Shown here: piece by piece, positions 18,049-27,736 of the stretch
How positions within the stretch are numbered: position 1 is the stretch's first letter
How the letters are laid out: each line of letters starts with the position of its first letter
NCBI RefSeq assembly: GCF_020889785.1
Contig: NZ_JACMYK010000001.1
Coordinates: 186,001-250,000, forward strand
Reading direction: 5' to 3'
Source of the DNA: Bradyrhizobium acaciae
Lineage (GTDB): Bacteria > Pseudomonadota > Alphaproteobacteria > Rhizobiales > Xanthobacteraceae
Length of the DNA stretch: 64,000 bases
Translations under genes and position numbers: made by a program
Notes under the pieces: generated by a model
Told to the model about the DNA's origin: nothing
Databases searched by the model: none
What the model saw: only the letters and a program-made list of their open reading frames with translations

Positions 18049-19188
18049 ATGAGTTTTTCCGAGGAGCAGGTCGCGTTCCGCGACAATGTGCGCAGGATGG
18101 TCGCCAGGCACGTGACGCCGATCGCCGCCGAGATCGACGAAACCGACCGCTTCCCGCTCGAGCTGGTCAAGCTGTTCGGCGAGATGGGACTGATGCAGCT
18201 CTGGGTGCCGGAGCGTTATGGCGGCCCGAACGGCAATCTGACCATGGCCTGCATCGCGCGCGAGGAGATCTCGAAGGTCTCGCCGGCCTGCGCATCGATC
18301 GCGGCGCTCAACACCATGTTCATCATGCCGCTGCTGCACTTCGGCTCGGAGGAGCAGCGCAAGAAATACCTGCCGATCATCGCCCAGGGCGGCGTGGTCA
18401 CCGCGATCGCGATCTCGGAACCGCAGGCCGGATCCGATGTCGCCGCGCTGAATACCCGCGCCCGGAAGGATGGCGACAGCTATGTTCTCAACGGCCGCAA
18501 GCAATGGTGCAGCTACGGTGTCGCCGCCGACTACATCGTGGTGATGGCGCGGACAAGTGACGGCGCCGGCGCTGACGGCATCAGCGCCTTCATTGTCGAG
18601 CCGAAGACGATGCCGGGCATCACGTTCGGCCGCCACGAGCGCAAGATGGGATTTCGCGGCGCCCCCAACACGCCGATCTTCTTCGACAACGTCCGGGTCC
18701 CGGCGGAAAATCTGGTCGGCGAGGAAGGCAAGGGTTTTCGCGCATCGATGCGCGCGCTCGACCTCAACCGTCCGACCATCGGCGCGCAGTCCGTCGGCCT
18801 TGCGCAGGGCGCGCTCGATGCCTGCGTCGCCTATGCCAAGGAGCGCAAGCAGTTCAAGCAACCGATCGCCGAGTTCCAGGGCGTCCAGTTCATGCTCGCC
18901 GACATGGCGATGCAGATCGAGGCGGCCCGCGCGCTGGTCTACGAATGCGCTCGCGCGGGCGACGCAGGCGACTGGAAGCGCCTCAACGTGCTCGCCAGCA
19001 TGGCGAAATGCGTCGGCAGCGACATGGCCATGAAGGTGACGACCGACGCCGTACAGATCTTCGGCGGCTATGGCTACACCATGGACTACCCGGTCGAACG
19101 CATGATGCGTGACGCCAAGCTGACCCAGATTTTTGAGGGCACGAACCAGATCCAACGCGTGGTGATCGCCCGCGAGCTGCTGCGCTAG
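18049..19188 (+). CDS. Acyl-CoA dehydrogenase
   Basis: 379 residues, the standard single-domain length. The start is the ATG six bases after GGGAG; the frame extends 17 codons upstream. Motifs: [22 protein letters not shown] (FAD/substrate), [31 protein letters not shown], and the C-terminal [20 protein letters not shown] whose Glu is the usual catalytic base. It desaturates a short or branched acyl-CoA and reduces ETF. It is divergent from the GntR regulator and is followed by a solute-binding protein gene whose start is close behind its stop. Confidence 0.92.
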   Translation: MSFSEEQVAFRDNVRRMVARHVTPIAAEIDETDRFPLELVKLFGEMGLMQLWVPERYGGPNGNLTMACIAREEISKVSPACASIAALNTMFIMPLLHFGSEEQRKKYLPIIAQGGVVTAIAISEPQAGSDVAALNTRARKDGDSYVLNGRKQWCSYGVAADYIVVMARTSDGAGADGISAFIVEPKTMPGITFGRHERKMGFRGAPNTPIFFDNVRVPAENLVGEEGKGFRASMRALDLNRPTIGAQSVGLAQGALDACVAYAKERKQFKQPIAEFQGVQFMLADMAMQIEAARALVYECARAGDAGDWKRLNVLASMAKCVGSDMAMKVTTDAVQIFGGYGYTMDYPVERMMRDAKLTQIFEGTNQIQRVVIARELLR

Positions 19189-19229
19189 TGCCGACCGATT
19201 TCAAGAAACGATTACGGGGAGAAACGACC

Positions 19230-20441
19230 TTGAACAACATCATCAACCGGGCATTGATAGCCGGCGCGCTGTCGGCCCTGCTGGCGGCACCTTCCTACGC
19301 TCAGAAAGCCTATGATCCCGGCGCCAGCGACACCGAGATCAAGCTCGGCCAATCGACGCCGCTGAGCGGCCCAGCATCCGCGTTCGGCGCGGGCGCTGGA
19401 CGGGCGGTGGTCGGCTACTTCGAGATGCTGAACGCCAAAGGCGGCATCAACGGCCGCAAGATCAACTTCACGCAGCTCGACAATGCCTACAGCGCGCCGA
19501 AAGCGGTCGAACAGTCACGCAAGCTGATCGAGGATGTCGGCGTATTGGCAGAAGTCGGCACGATCGGCACCGCGCCCAACGTCGCCATCCAGAAGTACCT
19601 GAACGCCAAGCAGGTACCGCAGCTGTTCATCACCGCCGGCGGACGCCGCTTCAACGATCCCAAGGCATTTCCCTGGACCATCCCGCTCTATCCCGACTTC
19701 GAAACCGAAGGCCGCGTCGTCGCCAAGTACATCCTGAGCACAAAGCCCGACGCCAGGATCGGCGTGCTCTACCAGAACGACGACTATGGCAAGGACTACC
19801 TCAAGGGCCTCCGCGCCGGGCTCGGCCCGAAAGCCGAGCTGATCGTCGCCCAGGCCTCCTACGAGCTCGCCGATCCAACGATCGACTCGCAGATCGTTCA
19901 GCTGAAGGCCGCCGGTGTCGACACCCTGATCGAGCAGTCGTCGTCGAAGGCAGCAGCGCAATCGATCCGCAAGGTTCACGAGCTCGGCTGGAAGCCGCTG
20001 CACGTGATCGGCGGCTCGACCGCATCGGTCGAAACCATCCTTAAGCCCGCAGGCCTCGAAGCATCCAAGGGACTTGTCACGACGCAATTCCTCAAGCAAC
20101 CGGGCGACCCGGCCTGGGCCAATGATGAAGAGGTCAAGGACTACAAGGAGTTCTTGAAAGCGTACGCGCCTTCAGCCAATCCTGACGACTATTCCGTGCT
20201 CGTCGCATATATGAACGTGCACGCCGTGGAGCTGGCCCTGCGCAAATGCGGCGACGACCTGACCCGCCAGAACCTCATGAAGCAGGCGACCTCGCTGAAT
20301 GGCGAACGATTGCCGATGATGCTCCCGGGCGTCGCGATCAGCACCCGGCCAGTAGACTACACACCCTTCAGGACTCTGCGGATTGCGACATTCGACGGAG
20401 AAAGCTGGTCCTTGACCGGCGCGCCTCTATCGGCCGACTAG
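19230..20441 (+). CDS. LivK-type ABC transporter solute-binding protein (orphan)
   Basis: 403 residues from TTG, seven bases after GGGGAGA; a GTG at 19188, overlapping the dehydrogenase stop, is the alternative. Signal peptide about 1-24 (ALIAGALSALLAAPSYAQ). Mature domain is Peripla_BP_6: TEIKLGQSTPLSGPASAFGAGAGRAV, KGGINGRKINF, GVLYQNDDYGKDYLKGLRAGLG. No permease genes adjoin, the second such orphan in this window. Location behind an acyl-CoA dehydrogenase suggests a carboxylic acid ligand. It ends at a strong hairpin. Confidence 0.9.
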   Translation: MNNIINRALIAGALSALLAAPSYAQKAYDPGASDTEIKLGQSTPLSGPASAFGAGAGRAVVGYFEMLNAKGGINGRKINFTQLDNAYSAPKAVEQSRKLIEDVGVLAEVGTIGTAPNVAIQKYLNAKQVPQLFITAGGRRFNDPKAFPWTIPLYPDFETEGRVVAKYILSTKPDARIGVLYQNDDYGKDYLKGLRAGLGPKAELIVAQASYELADPTIDSQIVQLKAAGVDTLIEQSSSKAAAQSIRKVHELGWKPLHVIGGSTASVETILKPAGLEASKGLVTTQFLKQPGDPAWANDEEVKDYKEFLKAYAPSANPDDYSVLVAYMNVHAVELALRKCGDDLTRQNLMKQATSLNGERLPMMLPGVAISTRPVDYTPFRTLRIATFDGESWSLTGAPLSAD

Positions 20442-20458
20442 AACGGATGAGACCGCGG

Positions 20459-20481
20459 GCGAGAGCCAGCGCGGCTCTCGC
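20459..20481 (+). terminator. Hairpin terminator after solute-binding protein
   Basis: Nine-base perfect stem, GCGAGAGCC / GGCTCTCGC, with loop AGCGC, 18 bases after the stop. There is no T-run, so termination may be Rho-assisted. The rest of the convergent gap to 20679 holds no gene. Confidence 0.6.
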
Positions 20482-20678
20482 TGCTTCAGGACAATAGGCG
20501 GCCCGCCCGACTCAACTCAAAAATCGAAAACAACCCCACGCAAAGTAGCGCCCGGGAGCACCCCGGTTCGGACCGTCGCCTGCCCGCGAAAGCAAAGTCA
20601 TAGCCTCGCTTCCGTCGAACTCATGAAGCCTCAGACTCAGACCCCGAGTCACTCCAAGCCGGACGCCTGCGCGATCTC

Positions 20679-21578
20679 CTATGCGGGATGTCGCCCCTGA
20701 AGCAATTCATTCCGAGCCCGATGCTCGCTCTCCGGATCGAAAGCCTGTCCAACCCGCTGTTGGACATGTCCCTGAATTGCATCGATGACGTTTGATGAAT
20801 GCGTCACGAAGCCGAAGCATTTCTTGACGTTGAACAGCGTTGCTTCAACACAGAAGCCCGGCGAGGTCGTTGCGCAGCAGTCTTCGACCAGGAGGCAACC
20901 GTAACCCAGGAAATTCGCGTCGGTGAGCGAATGCAGCACGCATTGATCGGTGTTGACGCCGGCGAACAGGATCGTCTTGGTTCCGAGATTGCGCAGGATG
21001 CTGTCCAGCGGCGTGTCCCAGAAGCCGCTGATCCGGTATTTGTCGACGTGAATGTCCTCGGGTTCCTGCTGCAATTCATCGACGACCGCCGCGGCCCAGC
21101 TGTCCTTCTGCAATACGCGCGCGCCGCTGCCCGGCAAAGCCTCGCCAAGACCGATGCCGACCCCCTTCGGCTTGTACAAATGGAGCTGGTTGGGCGCCAT
21201 GTTCTTGAGATCGGGCCGATTGCCCCAGTTCAGCCAGATCACGTGCACGCCGGCATTCCGCAACACAGGGAGAAGCTTCTGCAGCGGCTCGATCGGCGCC
21301 CGATCCGGCGTGTGATCGAGGCCGAGATGGTCGACCCATCCCCCCTTCGCGCAAAAGTCGTTCTGCATGTCGACGACGATCAGAGCGGTGCGGTGCAGGT
21401 CGACCGTCACCGTTTGAGGTTGCGCGTCGATCGTGACGGCCTTGGGTGGCGGTGCCGCCATCGCCATGTTGACGTTGTTGTCGTCGACCAGCCATTTGTA
21501 GCCGGGAGCAGACCCGAGGGGATTGGCGGTGCCGGGCGCTGCGGATTCGGCGGCCTTTGCTAAAGTGGAACTCGTCAT
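20679..21578 (-). CDS. Isochorismatase-family cysteine hydrolase (ureide/amide type)
   Basis: 299 residues from an ATG with GGGAGGAAAG upstream; the frame continues far upstream but inside the permease gene. Catalytic triad Asp70 (LIVVDMQNDF), Lys180 (HVDKYRISGFWDT) and Cys213 (AGVNTDQCVLHSLTD). Members hydrolyse amides or carbamoyl compounds such as biuret, ureidoacrylate, N-carbamoylsarcosine and nicotinamide. The N-terminal 60 residues are an extension over the minimal fold. As the last gene of the FdrA-B/DUF1116-B/BmpA-transporter transcript it probably cleaves the imported ureide or a product of it. The exact substrate cannot be read from the sequence. Confidence 0.88.
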   Translation of the reverse strand: MTSSTLAKAAESAAPGTANPLGSAPGYKWLVDDNNVNMAMAAPPPKAVTIDAQPQTVTVDLHRTALIVVDMQNDFCAKGGWVDHLGLDHTPDRAPIEPLQKLLPVLRNAGVHVIWLNWGNRPDLKNMAPNQLHLYKPKGVGIGLGEALPGSGARVLQKDSWAAAVVDELQQEPEDIHVDKYRISGFWDTPLDSILRNLGTKTILFAGVNTDQCVLHSLTDANFLGYGCLLVEDCCATTSPGFCVEATLFNVKKCFGFVTHSSNVIDAIQGHVQQRVGQAFDPESEHRARNELLQGRHPA

Positions 21579-21622
21579 CGGACTTTCCTCCCTTGCATAT
21601 GTTTTCTTGAAGTCGGTTGCGA

Positions 21623-22546
21623 TCAGCCGCCGCGTTCGAACGGAATGGTCAGCGCCGAGGGCTGCCGGCTTTTTCCGACGAAGCCCGCGATGGCGACCAG
21701 CGCCAGCAGGTATGGCAGCAGCAACAGAAGCGCGACCGGCACATCGAGCTGCAACGCCGGCACCAGGAATTGCAGCGCGGTCGCGAAGCCGAACAGCAGG
21801 CACGCCGCCAGCGTGTACCAGGGATTCCAGCCGCCGAAGATCACGGCCGTGATTGCGAGATAGCCTGCGCCCTTGGTCATGTTCTCGGTGAACGTATTGC
21901 TGTCCGCAACCGACATGAAGGCGCCGCCGAGCCCGGCCAGGATGCCGGCGTAGAGCACGCCGAGATAGCGCGTCCTGGCGACGCTGATGCCCGCCTTGTC
22001 CGCAGCGCGGGGATCCTCGCCGACCGCCCGCACCGCCAGCCCGAAGGACGTATATTTCAGGATCAGCCAGGTCACGACGACCATCAGGATGCTGACATAG
22101 GCAAGGCCGGTCTGGTTCGCCAACGCCGGCCCGATTACCGGGATATGAGCGAGCCACGGCAGATTGAGCTGCGCGAAGCCGGGAATCGGATCGCGCGACA
22201 GCGGCCCGAAGATCTCACGGTAGAGAAACGTTGTTGATCCCAGCGCCAGGATGTTGAACCCGATCCCCACCACCAATTGATTGGCACGCAATGTCACGCT
22301 CAACACGGCCTGCGCCGCAGCAACCGCCGTCGCGACCAATACGCCGGCCGCGACGCCAATGAGCGGCGAGCCGGTCGCCCACGATGCCAGCGCCGCCGTG
22401 AAGGCCGACATCAACATCATGCCGTCGAGGCTGAGATTGAGCACGCCGGCGCGCTCGCTCAGCATCTCGCCCGTTGCGGCGAAAATGATCGGGACCGCGA
22501 GGCGAAGTCCGGAACCGATGAACACAGCCATTTGTTCGTCAATCAT
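21623..22546 (-). CDS. ABC transporter permease, BmpA-associated nucleoside type (YufQ-like)
   Basis: 307 residues, about 8-10 hydrophobic segments, BPD_transp_2 family: IIFAATGEMLSERAGVLNLSLDGMMLMSAF, RANQLVVGIGFNILALGSTTFLYR, FGLAVRAVGEDPRAADKAGISV, ARTRYLGVLYAGILAGLGGAFMS. In characterised systems (Bacillus NupNOPQ, streptococcal RnsABCD) this permease pairs with a second permease, a double-ATPase and a BmpA lipoprotein and imports nucleosides. Overlaps the second permease by ATGA. Here it lies in a ureide/carbamoyl context, so a nucleobase breakdown product is the more likely cargo. Confidence 0.9.
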   Translation of the reverse strand: MIDEQMAVFIGSGLRLAVPIIFAATGEMLSERAGVLNLSLDGMMLMSAFTAALASWATGSPLIGVAAGVLVATAVAAAQAVLSVTLRANQLVVGIGFNILALGSTTFLYREIFGPLSRDPIPGFAQLNLPWLAHIPVIGPALANQTGLAYVSILMVVVTWLILKYTSFGLAVRAVGEDPRAADKAGISVARTRYLGVLYAGILAGLGGAFMSVADSNTFTENMTKGAGYLAITAVIFGGWNPWYTLAACLLFGFATALQFLVPALQLDVPVALLLLLPYLLALVAIAGFVGKSRQPSALTIPFERGG

Positions 22547-23643
22547 CGGGTCACCTTTCGGTTGGTGAGGATCGCGGAGCCAGCAATGACGATGACGATC
22601 AGGCCCTGGCAGATCAGGACGACGGCGGACGGGACGTGCGCCGAGATCTCCATGTTGATCGATCCCGAGCGCAGGAATCCGAACAGCAACGCCCCGATCA
22701 CGACGCCGACGGCCGAGCCGCGCGACAGCAGGCCGACGACCAGGCCGTCAAATCCGTAACCGGACGAGAAATCGCTCGTCAGATAGAGTTGCTGGCCGAG
22801 GATCATGATCGCGCCGCCGAGACCGCCCAGGCCGCCGGACACCGTCATGGCCAGGATCACGTAGAAGCTCGTCCGCATGCCGGCGCGGCGGGATGCCGTC
22901 GCATTCAGGCCGACGGCGCGCAGCCGCAGGCCGAGCGTAGAGTGCTTGAGCACCAGCCACACCACGACGACCGCGATCGCCGCGATCAGCAATCCGATAT
23001 GGAGCGGAGATCCATTGTCCGGGAACAGCAGCGGCAGTTTGGTCGAATCCGGAATCTCTGCCGATTCCGGCAGCGACGACACGTCGCTGATCGGCTTGCG
23101 CAGCAGGTGAAAGGACTCGACCGACCAGTACACCAGCGGCAGCGCAATGAAGCTCAACAGCAAGGTGCTGATGACCTCGTTGGTGCCGCGTGCCGCCTTG
23201 AGGAAGCCCGCCAGGCCGCCCCAGACGGCACCGGCGACGGTTCCCACGGCAAGCGGCACGATGAACGCCAGCCCCAACGGCAGGCCCCCGGCGCCGTGCA
23301 GAGCCGCCGCGGTCGCGAACATGCCGCCCATCGCGATCTGCCCCTCGCCTCCCACATTGGTCAGGTTGGCACGGCTGGCGAAGATGAAGCCGAGACCGAC
23401 GAGCGCGAGGCTGATGGCGCGATTGATCGAAGCACCGATGTTGAAATCGCTTCCCGCCATGCCGTCCCAGAAGGCTTCGATCGCCTCGACGACGGACGCA
23501 CCGGTGGCAGCGATAATGAGCAGGCCGATCCCGAGCGCGATGACGGTCGACACTATCGGAACCAGAACCTGCAGCGGCACGAGCTTGCGCCGCGTGCCCT
23601 GCGCAAGCTTCGGATTTTTCATGACCATGGCCAACCTAGACAT
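22543..23643 (-). CDS. ABC transporter permease, BmpA-associated nucleoside type (YufP-like)
   Basis: 366 residues. Landmarks of the partner permease: GSDFNIGASINRAISLALVGLGFIFASRANLTNVGGEGQIAMGGMFA, ARGTNEVISTLLLSFIALPLVYW, LGLRLRAVGLNATASRRAGM, GYGFDGLVVGLLSRGSAVGVV. A long periplasmic or membrane-edge loop lies around residues 180-220. It overlaps the ATPase gene by 8 bases and the other permease by 4. It forms the heterodimeric membrane channel of the importer. Confidence 0.9.
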   Translation of the reverse strand: MSRLAMVMKNPKLAQGTRRKLVPLQVLVPIVSTVIALGIGLLIIAATGASVVEAIEAFWDGMAGSDFNIGASINRAISLALVGLGFIFASRANLTNVGGEGQIAMGGMFATAAALHGAGGLPLGLAFIVPLAVGTVAGAVWGGLAGFLKAARGTNEVISTLLLSFIALPLVYWSVESFHLLRKPISDVSSLPESAEIPDSTKLPLLFPDNGSPLHIGLLIAAIAVVVVWLVLKHSTLGLRLRAVGLNATASRRAGMRTSFYVILAMTVSGGLGGLGGAIMILGQQLYLTSDFSSGYGFDGLVVGLLSRGSAVGVVIGALLFGFLRSGSINMEISAHVPSAVVLICQGLIVIVIAGSAILTNRKVTR

Positions 23644-25189
23644 GCGCGTGCCCCGACATCATCGCCCCGATCGCCTCGCGGCTGAACGACCCTGCCGCGA
23701 GCTCGCCAACCAGCTTTCCGCGGTAGATCACCGCGATCCGATCCGACACCGCCATCAGCTCCTCGAGCTCGCTGGAGATCAAAAGCACCCCGAGGCCATC
23801 ATCGCGGGCCGCACGGATGCGATTGTAGACGGCCTCGATCGCACCGACGTCGAGCCCGCGCGTCGGCTGCGCCGCGAGCAGGAACACCAGCGGATCGAGC
23901 GAGAGCTCGCGTGCGAGCACGGCCTTCTGCTGATTGCCGCCGGAGAGGCTCGCCATCGAAACATCAGGGCTGCTCGCCCGCACGTCGAAGTCGCGCATCA
24001 TCGTCTCCGCCGCCTTGCGGCGCGCCGATTTGTCGAGCAGACCGAAGCGGCTGAATTTTCCGATCGCGCCGAGATAGAGGTTCTCGGCAACCGACAATTC
24101 CTTGATGCAGGCCACCGCATGGCGATCCTCGGGAACGATGCCGACACCGGCATCCGTGATCTCTTGCGGCGTACAGCCGGTGACCTGGGTCCCGCCGACG
24201 ACGATCGCACCTGCGCTTGGCGCGGCGAGACCGGCCAGGATCAACCCGAGCTCAGTCTGACCGTTGCCCTCGACGCCCGCGATCCCGACGATCTCGCCGG
24301 TGCCGACCGTGAGGCTCAACCCATCGAGCCTCGGCACGCCATGCGGGTCGCGATACACGAGGTCCGAGATCTGCAGCACCGCCTCGCCCGGCGACGTCGG
24401 ACCAACATCCGAGCTGGATTTCGCCGGCGTCTTGCCCTCGATATCGACCGCTGCCGCGAGCACCGAACCTGCCGACTGGACATCGCGGCCGACCATGGAG
24501 CGCACCAGCGACCGGATGTCGGCGCCCTCCATCGCAACGGTCGCGATGATCCGGCCCTGCCGCAGAACGGTCGTGCGATCGGCCACGCGGCTGATTTCGC
24601 CGAGCTTGTGCGTCACCAGGATCACGGATTTTCCGCGCAGCGCCACCTGACGGCAGATCGCCAGCAGCGCGTCGATCTCGTCCGGCTGCAGCACGGCCGT
24701 CGGTTCGTCGAGCACGAGCAGTTGCGGATCGCCGAGCAGGCATTTGATGATCTCGACCCGCTGCCGCTCACCGACCGAAAGCTCGTCGATCCGCGCCTCG
24801 GGGTCGATCTCAAGCCCGTACTCCGCGGCGAGCTGCTCCATCCGCACGATGATATCTTGCGGCTTTAGCACCGCGCTGGCGCGGCCGAGCATCAGGTTCT
24901 CGGCCACGGTCATGTTGGGCACCAGGCTGAAATGCTGATGCACCATCACGACGCCGCGTTGCAGCGCTTCCGCCGGGCCACGCGGATCAAACGGCTCTCC
25001 GCCCAGCGTCATCGTGCCGGCATCCGGCCGGTGCACCCCGAACACCAGATTGCACAATGTCGATTTACCGGCGCCGTTCTCGCCAAGCAGGCAGTGCACC
25101 TCGCCGCGCTCGATCAGCAGCGTTATGTCGTCGAGCGCGGTAAAAGCCCCGAAGCGCTTGGTCAGACCAGACAGTTCGAGCAGCGCCAC
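23636..25189 (-). CDS. ABC transporter double ATPase, nucleoside type (YufO-like)
   Basis: 517 residues from a GTG two bases after the binding-protein gene; the frame is open further upstream inside that gene. Two ATPase domains. The first has Walker A GENGAGKST, VMVHQHFSLVPNMTVAENLMLG, signature LSVGERQR and Walker B LLVLDEPTAVL. The second has a degenerate Walker A (GVEGNGQTEL), signature LSGGNQQK and AAQPTRGLD, as in RbsA/YufO proteins, so probably only the first half hydrolyses ATP efficiently. It energises the importer formed with the two permeases and the BmpA protein. Confidence 0.92.
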   Translation of the reverse strand: MALLELSGLTKRFGAFTALDDITLLIERGEVHCLLGENGAGKSTLCNLVFGVHRPDAGTMTLGGEPFDPRGPAEALQRGVVMVHQHFSLVPNMTVAENLMLGRASAVLKPQDIIVRMEQLAAEYGLEIDPEARIDELSVGERQRVEIIKCLLGDPQLLVLDEPTAVLQPDEIDALLAICRQVALRGKSVILVTHKLGEISRVADRTTVLRQGRIIATVAMEGADIRSLVRSMVGRDVQSAGSVLAAAVDIEGKTPAKSSSDVGPTSPGEAVLQISDLVYRDPHGVPRLDGLSLTVGTGEIVGIAGVEGNGQTELGLILAGLAAPSAGAIVVGGTQVTGCTPQEITDAGVGIVPEDRHAVACIKELSVAENLYLGAIGKFSRFGLLDKSARRKAAETMMRDFDVRASSPDVSMASLSGGNQQKAVLARELSLDPLVFLLAAQPTRGLDVGAIEAVYNRIRAARDDGLGVLLISSELEELMAVSDRIAVIYRGKLVGELAAGSFSREAIGAMMSGHAHV

Positions 25190-25191
25190 GG

Positions 25192-26178
25192 TCAGCCCAC
25201 CTTGACTTTGATCTTGTTCGACAGCAGGTCGTCCTTGAGCTCCTTGATCTTCGCCTGGATCTCGGGCGTTGCCCCAGCGCAGATCTCGATGTCGGCCGAG
25301 CGTGGCCCCATGGCGAGGCCGAACTGCTTGTATTCCGGGTGCCACGTTCCGGCGACGGCCTGGTCGATGGCGTATTCGACCATGAACCCGATGCCGCTGA
25401 CCGTGTAGGCGATGTAGAGCGGGTTGTTGTCGGAGCAGTAATTGGTATAGCTCCCGATCATCCTGGTGCCCTTCTCGCGCGCCGCCTGCTCCATTCCGCG
25501 GACACCGAGATTGAGGATGTTGTAGTGGACGTCAGCCCCTTGCGCGATCGAGGCAAGCGTTGCTTCCTTCGCCTTGGCGACGTCGTCAAAGTCGCCGGTG
25601 TAAGTCACGAAGCATTTGGTATCCGGCTTGACGTGCTTGGCGCCGTTCGCGAATTCCGTTCCGGTGTTGACGATGGCTGGAATTTCAAGCCCACCGACGT
25701 AGCTCACCGCGCCGTTCTTCGACATCATCGCGGCGACCGCGCCGGCAATGAAGCCGATCTGGGCCTGCAGCACGTCGTATTGCGCGACGTTGTCGGTCGG
25801 CTGTCCGGTCGGGCCGACGATCGAGAACTTCACCTTCGGGAACCGCTTGGCGACCTTGAGCACCGAGGCCTGGGTCTGCCCCGCGGCGCCGATCACCATG
25901 TCGTTCTTGGTCGCGAGCGTGACGAGCGCCTGCTCCATGTCGGCAAACTTCACGTTCTCGATCGACGTGATCACGACTTTCTTGCCGTGGCGTTGCTCGG
26001 CCGCCTTCATGCCGTTATAGGCCGACTCCATCCAGCCATGGTCGGCCCGCGACCCCGGAATCAGAATGCCGATGCGGAGCGGCTTCGCGTCGTCAGCGAA
26101 TGCGAGCCGGCCTGATGAACCGATAAAGGCCGCCGAGAGCAGGCCTGTTTGCAGAAATGCACGACGGGTACCGTTCAT
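25192..26178 (-). CDS. BmpA/Med-family solute-binding protein with Tat-like signal
   Basis: 328 residues. The N-terminus TRRAFLQTGLLSAAFIG has a twin-arginine motif, so export may be folded through Tat. The mature domain is BmpA: LRIGILIPGSRADHGWMESAYNGMKAAEQ, NDMVIGAAGQTQASVLKVAKRFPKVKFSIVGPTG, QAQIGFIAGAVAAMMSKNGAVSYVGG, RMIGSYTNYCSDNNP. The family binds purine nucleosides or, in proteobacteria, related heterocycles. AGGAGG precedes the ATG. It lies 109 bases after the DUF1116-B gene with a hairpin between them, so it may also be transcribed separately at higher level. Confidence 0.9.
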   Translation of the reverse strand: MNGTRRAFLQTGLLSAAFIGSSGRLAFADDAKPLRIGILIPGSRADHGWMESAYNGMKAAEQRHGKKVVITSIENVKFADMEQALVTLATKNDMVIGAAGQTQASVLKVAKRFPKVKFSIVGPTGQPTDNVAQYDVLQAQIGFIAGAVAAMMSKNGAVSYVGGLEIPAIVNTGTEFANGAKHVKPDTKCFVTYTGDFDDVAKAKEATLASIAQGADVHYNILNLGVRGMEQAAREKGTRMIGSYTNYCSDNNPLYIAYTVSGIGFMVEYAIDQAVAGTWHPEYKQFGLAMGPRSADIEICAGATPEIQAKIKELKDDLLSNKIKVKVG

Positions 26179-26243
26179 GTGTTTCCTCCTGTTCGTTCCC
26201 GCTGTTGCCGCATTCTTTTGTCACGGCATTTTTGTTATCTACG

Positions 26244-26262
26244 GCGCGGCCATCGGCCGTGC
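26244..26262 (-). terminator. Hairpin between DUF1116-B and bmpA-type gene
   Basis: GCGCGGCC-ATC-GGCCGTGC forms an eight-pair stem with one G-T pair, in the 109-base gap. No T-run follows on either strand. It may attenuate or stabilise the polycistronic message; a full stop is not expected because the downstream genes follow closely. Confidence 0.4.
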
Positions 26263-26287
26263 TGCCGCCTTCAGAATCGAAGCAACC

Positions 26288-27736
26288 TCATCTCGCGGCA
26301 ATCGTCGCCAACGCTCCCACGGCGTCGACGAAGCACTTCATCGGGGCCTGCACGACGCCGGCGCCGATGATCCCCTTGCCCGGCTCCTTGTGCGCCGTTG
26401 CGGTGTTGATGACCGGCCGCATGCTCTCGTCGACGACCTTGCGGATGTCGATGCCGACCGGAGCTCCGATGAAGTCGAGCATCGGCAGAGTGAAGCCGGG
26501 ATTGCGGCCGACGGTGACGTGCGCCATCTCGCGCGAATAGCGCAGCGCGTCCTGCGGCGTGCCGCCGACGAACTGGACCATCGCGGGAGCCGCCGCCATC
26601 GCAAACGCGCCGAGCCCAGCGGTCTCGGTGATCGCGCTGTCGCCGATATCGGGATTGGCATCCGCCTCGCTGAAGCCGGGCAGGAACAGGCCGATGGGGA
26701 TGTCGGCCGGGCCGACGAACCATTGCCCGTCCAGTCCGCTGACCCTGATGCCGACATTCACGCCGTTGCGCGCCATCGCCGTAACGATGCTGCTGAACGG
26801 CACGCCGTGCGCGGCATCCATGGTCGCCTTGCACGCCGCCATCGACAGGCTCAGGAAGAACATGTCGTCCGCCCCGATCGTCCGCAGCGTCTCGTGAACG
26901 ACATCGCGCGAGATCGAGGACTTGAGCAGCGCTTCCGTGACGGCGCGATACAGCAGCAGGGTCGCGGCCGTGTTGCGATTGTGGACGTCGTCGCCCATAT
27001 GCAACGACTGCGACATCAGCGGCTTCAACGGCAACCCGCCATCGATGCCGGCGACGGCGGCCTTCAGGCACGGCGCCAGCACATTCTCGATCAGCTTGAG
27101 GCCTTCGATCACTTCAGCGGCGAAAGCGCCGAAGCGCAGCGTCTTGGCGCCACCGGATTCCATCATCGGCGCATAGGCGCGATTGCCCGTGGTCTTGTTC
27201 TCCACCACGAACAGCGGCATCGAGGGCGACACGATCCCGGTCATCGGCCCGACCGCGCCGAATTCATGGCACGGCGCGAAGCGGATGCCGCCTGACGCGG
27301 CGAGTTGCTCGGCCTCGTCGGGGGTCGCCGCCCAATTCTCGTAGAGGATTGCGCCGACCACCGCCCCCTTCATCGGACCGCACATATCGTTCCAGGCGAT
27401 CGGCGGGCCGGCATGGAGCAGCGTCCGGCCCATGTCCGGCCAGATCTCGGATGCGTGCGCCGCGACGTCGACCCATACCGGCTGTGCGGTCAGGATGCGC
27501 TCGAGCACTTCCGCATTGGCGCGGTCGATCCGCGATCCCAGGCAATCGGCATTACCGGCATCGCCAACCAGTTGCGCGAGGCTCCAGGCGACCTCGGGAC
27601 TTCCATCGCCGACCGGCCGCCACTGCAGCCGCACCAGCGGCGCACCGCTGCTTTCGACACCGCGATCGAGGTCGGCGGCGCCGAGGCTGATGACCGATGT
27701 CTTGGCCTGGAGAGCGAAGGGCGCTCCGTTCATCAT
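26288..27736 (-). CDS. DUF1116 / YlbE-like protein, copy B with fused N-terminal domain
   Basis: 482 residues. Family motifs: LLHAGPPIAWNDMCGPMKGAVVGAILYE, RFAPCHEFGAVGPMTGIVSPSMPLFVVENKTTGNRAYAPMMESGGAKTLRFG, QSLHMGDDVHNRN, NGVNVGIRVSGLDGQWFVGPADIPIGLFLPGFSEADANPDIGDSAI. E. coli YlbE (AllG) is reported to be a subunit of oxamate carbamoyltransferase together with FdrA and YlbF. Residues about 14-56 (VISLGAADLDRG...VRLQWRPVGDGSPEVAWSLAQLVG) match a separate 62-residue protein coded before copy A. ATGA overlap with FdrA-B. Likely cytoplasmic, forming a complex with FdrA-B. Confidence 0.85.
   Translation of the reverse strand: MMNGAPFALQAKTSVISLGAADLDRGVESSGAPLVRLQWRPVGDGSPEVAWSLAQLVGDAGNADCLGSRIDRANAEVLERILTAQPVWVDVAAHASEIWPDMGRTLLHAGPPIAWNDMCGPMKGAVVGAILYENWAATPDEAEQLAASGGIRFAPCHEFGAVGPMTGIVSPSMPLFVVENKTTGNRAYAPMMESGGAKTLRFGAFAAEVIEGLKLIENVLAPCLKAAVAGIDGGLPLKPLMSQSLHMGDDVHNRNTAATLLLYRAVTEALLKSSISRDVVHETLRTIGADDMFFLSLSMAACKATMDAAHGVPFSSIVTAMARNGVNVGIRVSGLDGQWFVGPADIPIGLFLPGFSEADANPDIGDSAITETAGLGAFAMAAAPAMVQFVGGTPQDALRYSREMAHVTVGRNPGFTLPMLDFIGAPVGIDIRKVVDESMRPVINTATAHKEPGKGIIGAGVVQAPMKCFVDAVGALATIAAR

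Noticed and set aside
20679..22157. Long upstream extension of the isochorismatase-type gene
   Set aside because: The extra residues overlap the permease gene and are out-of-frame coding. The ATG at 21578 has a strong ribosome site.
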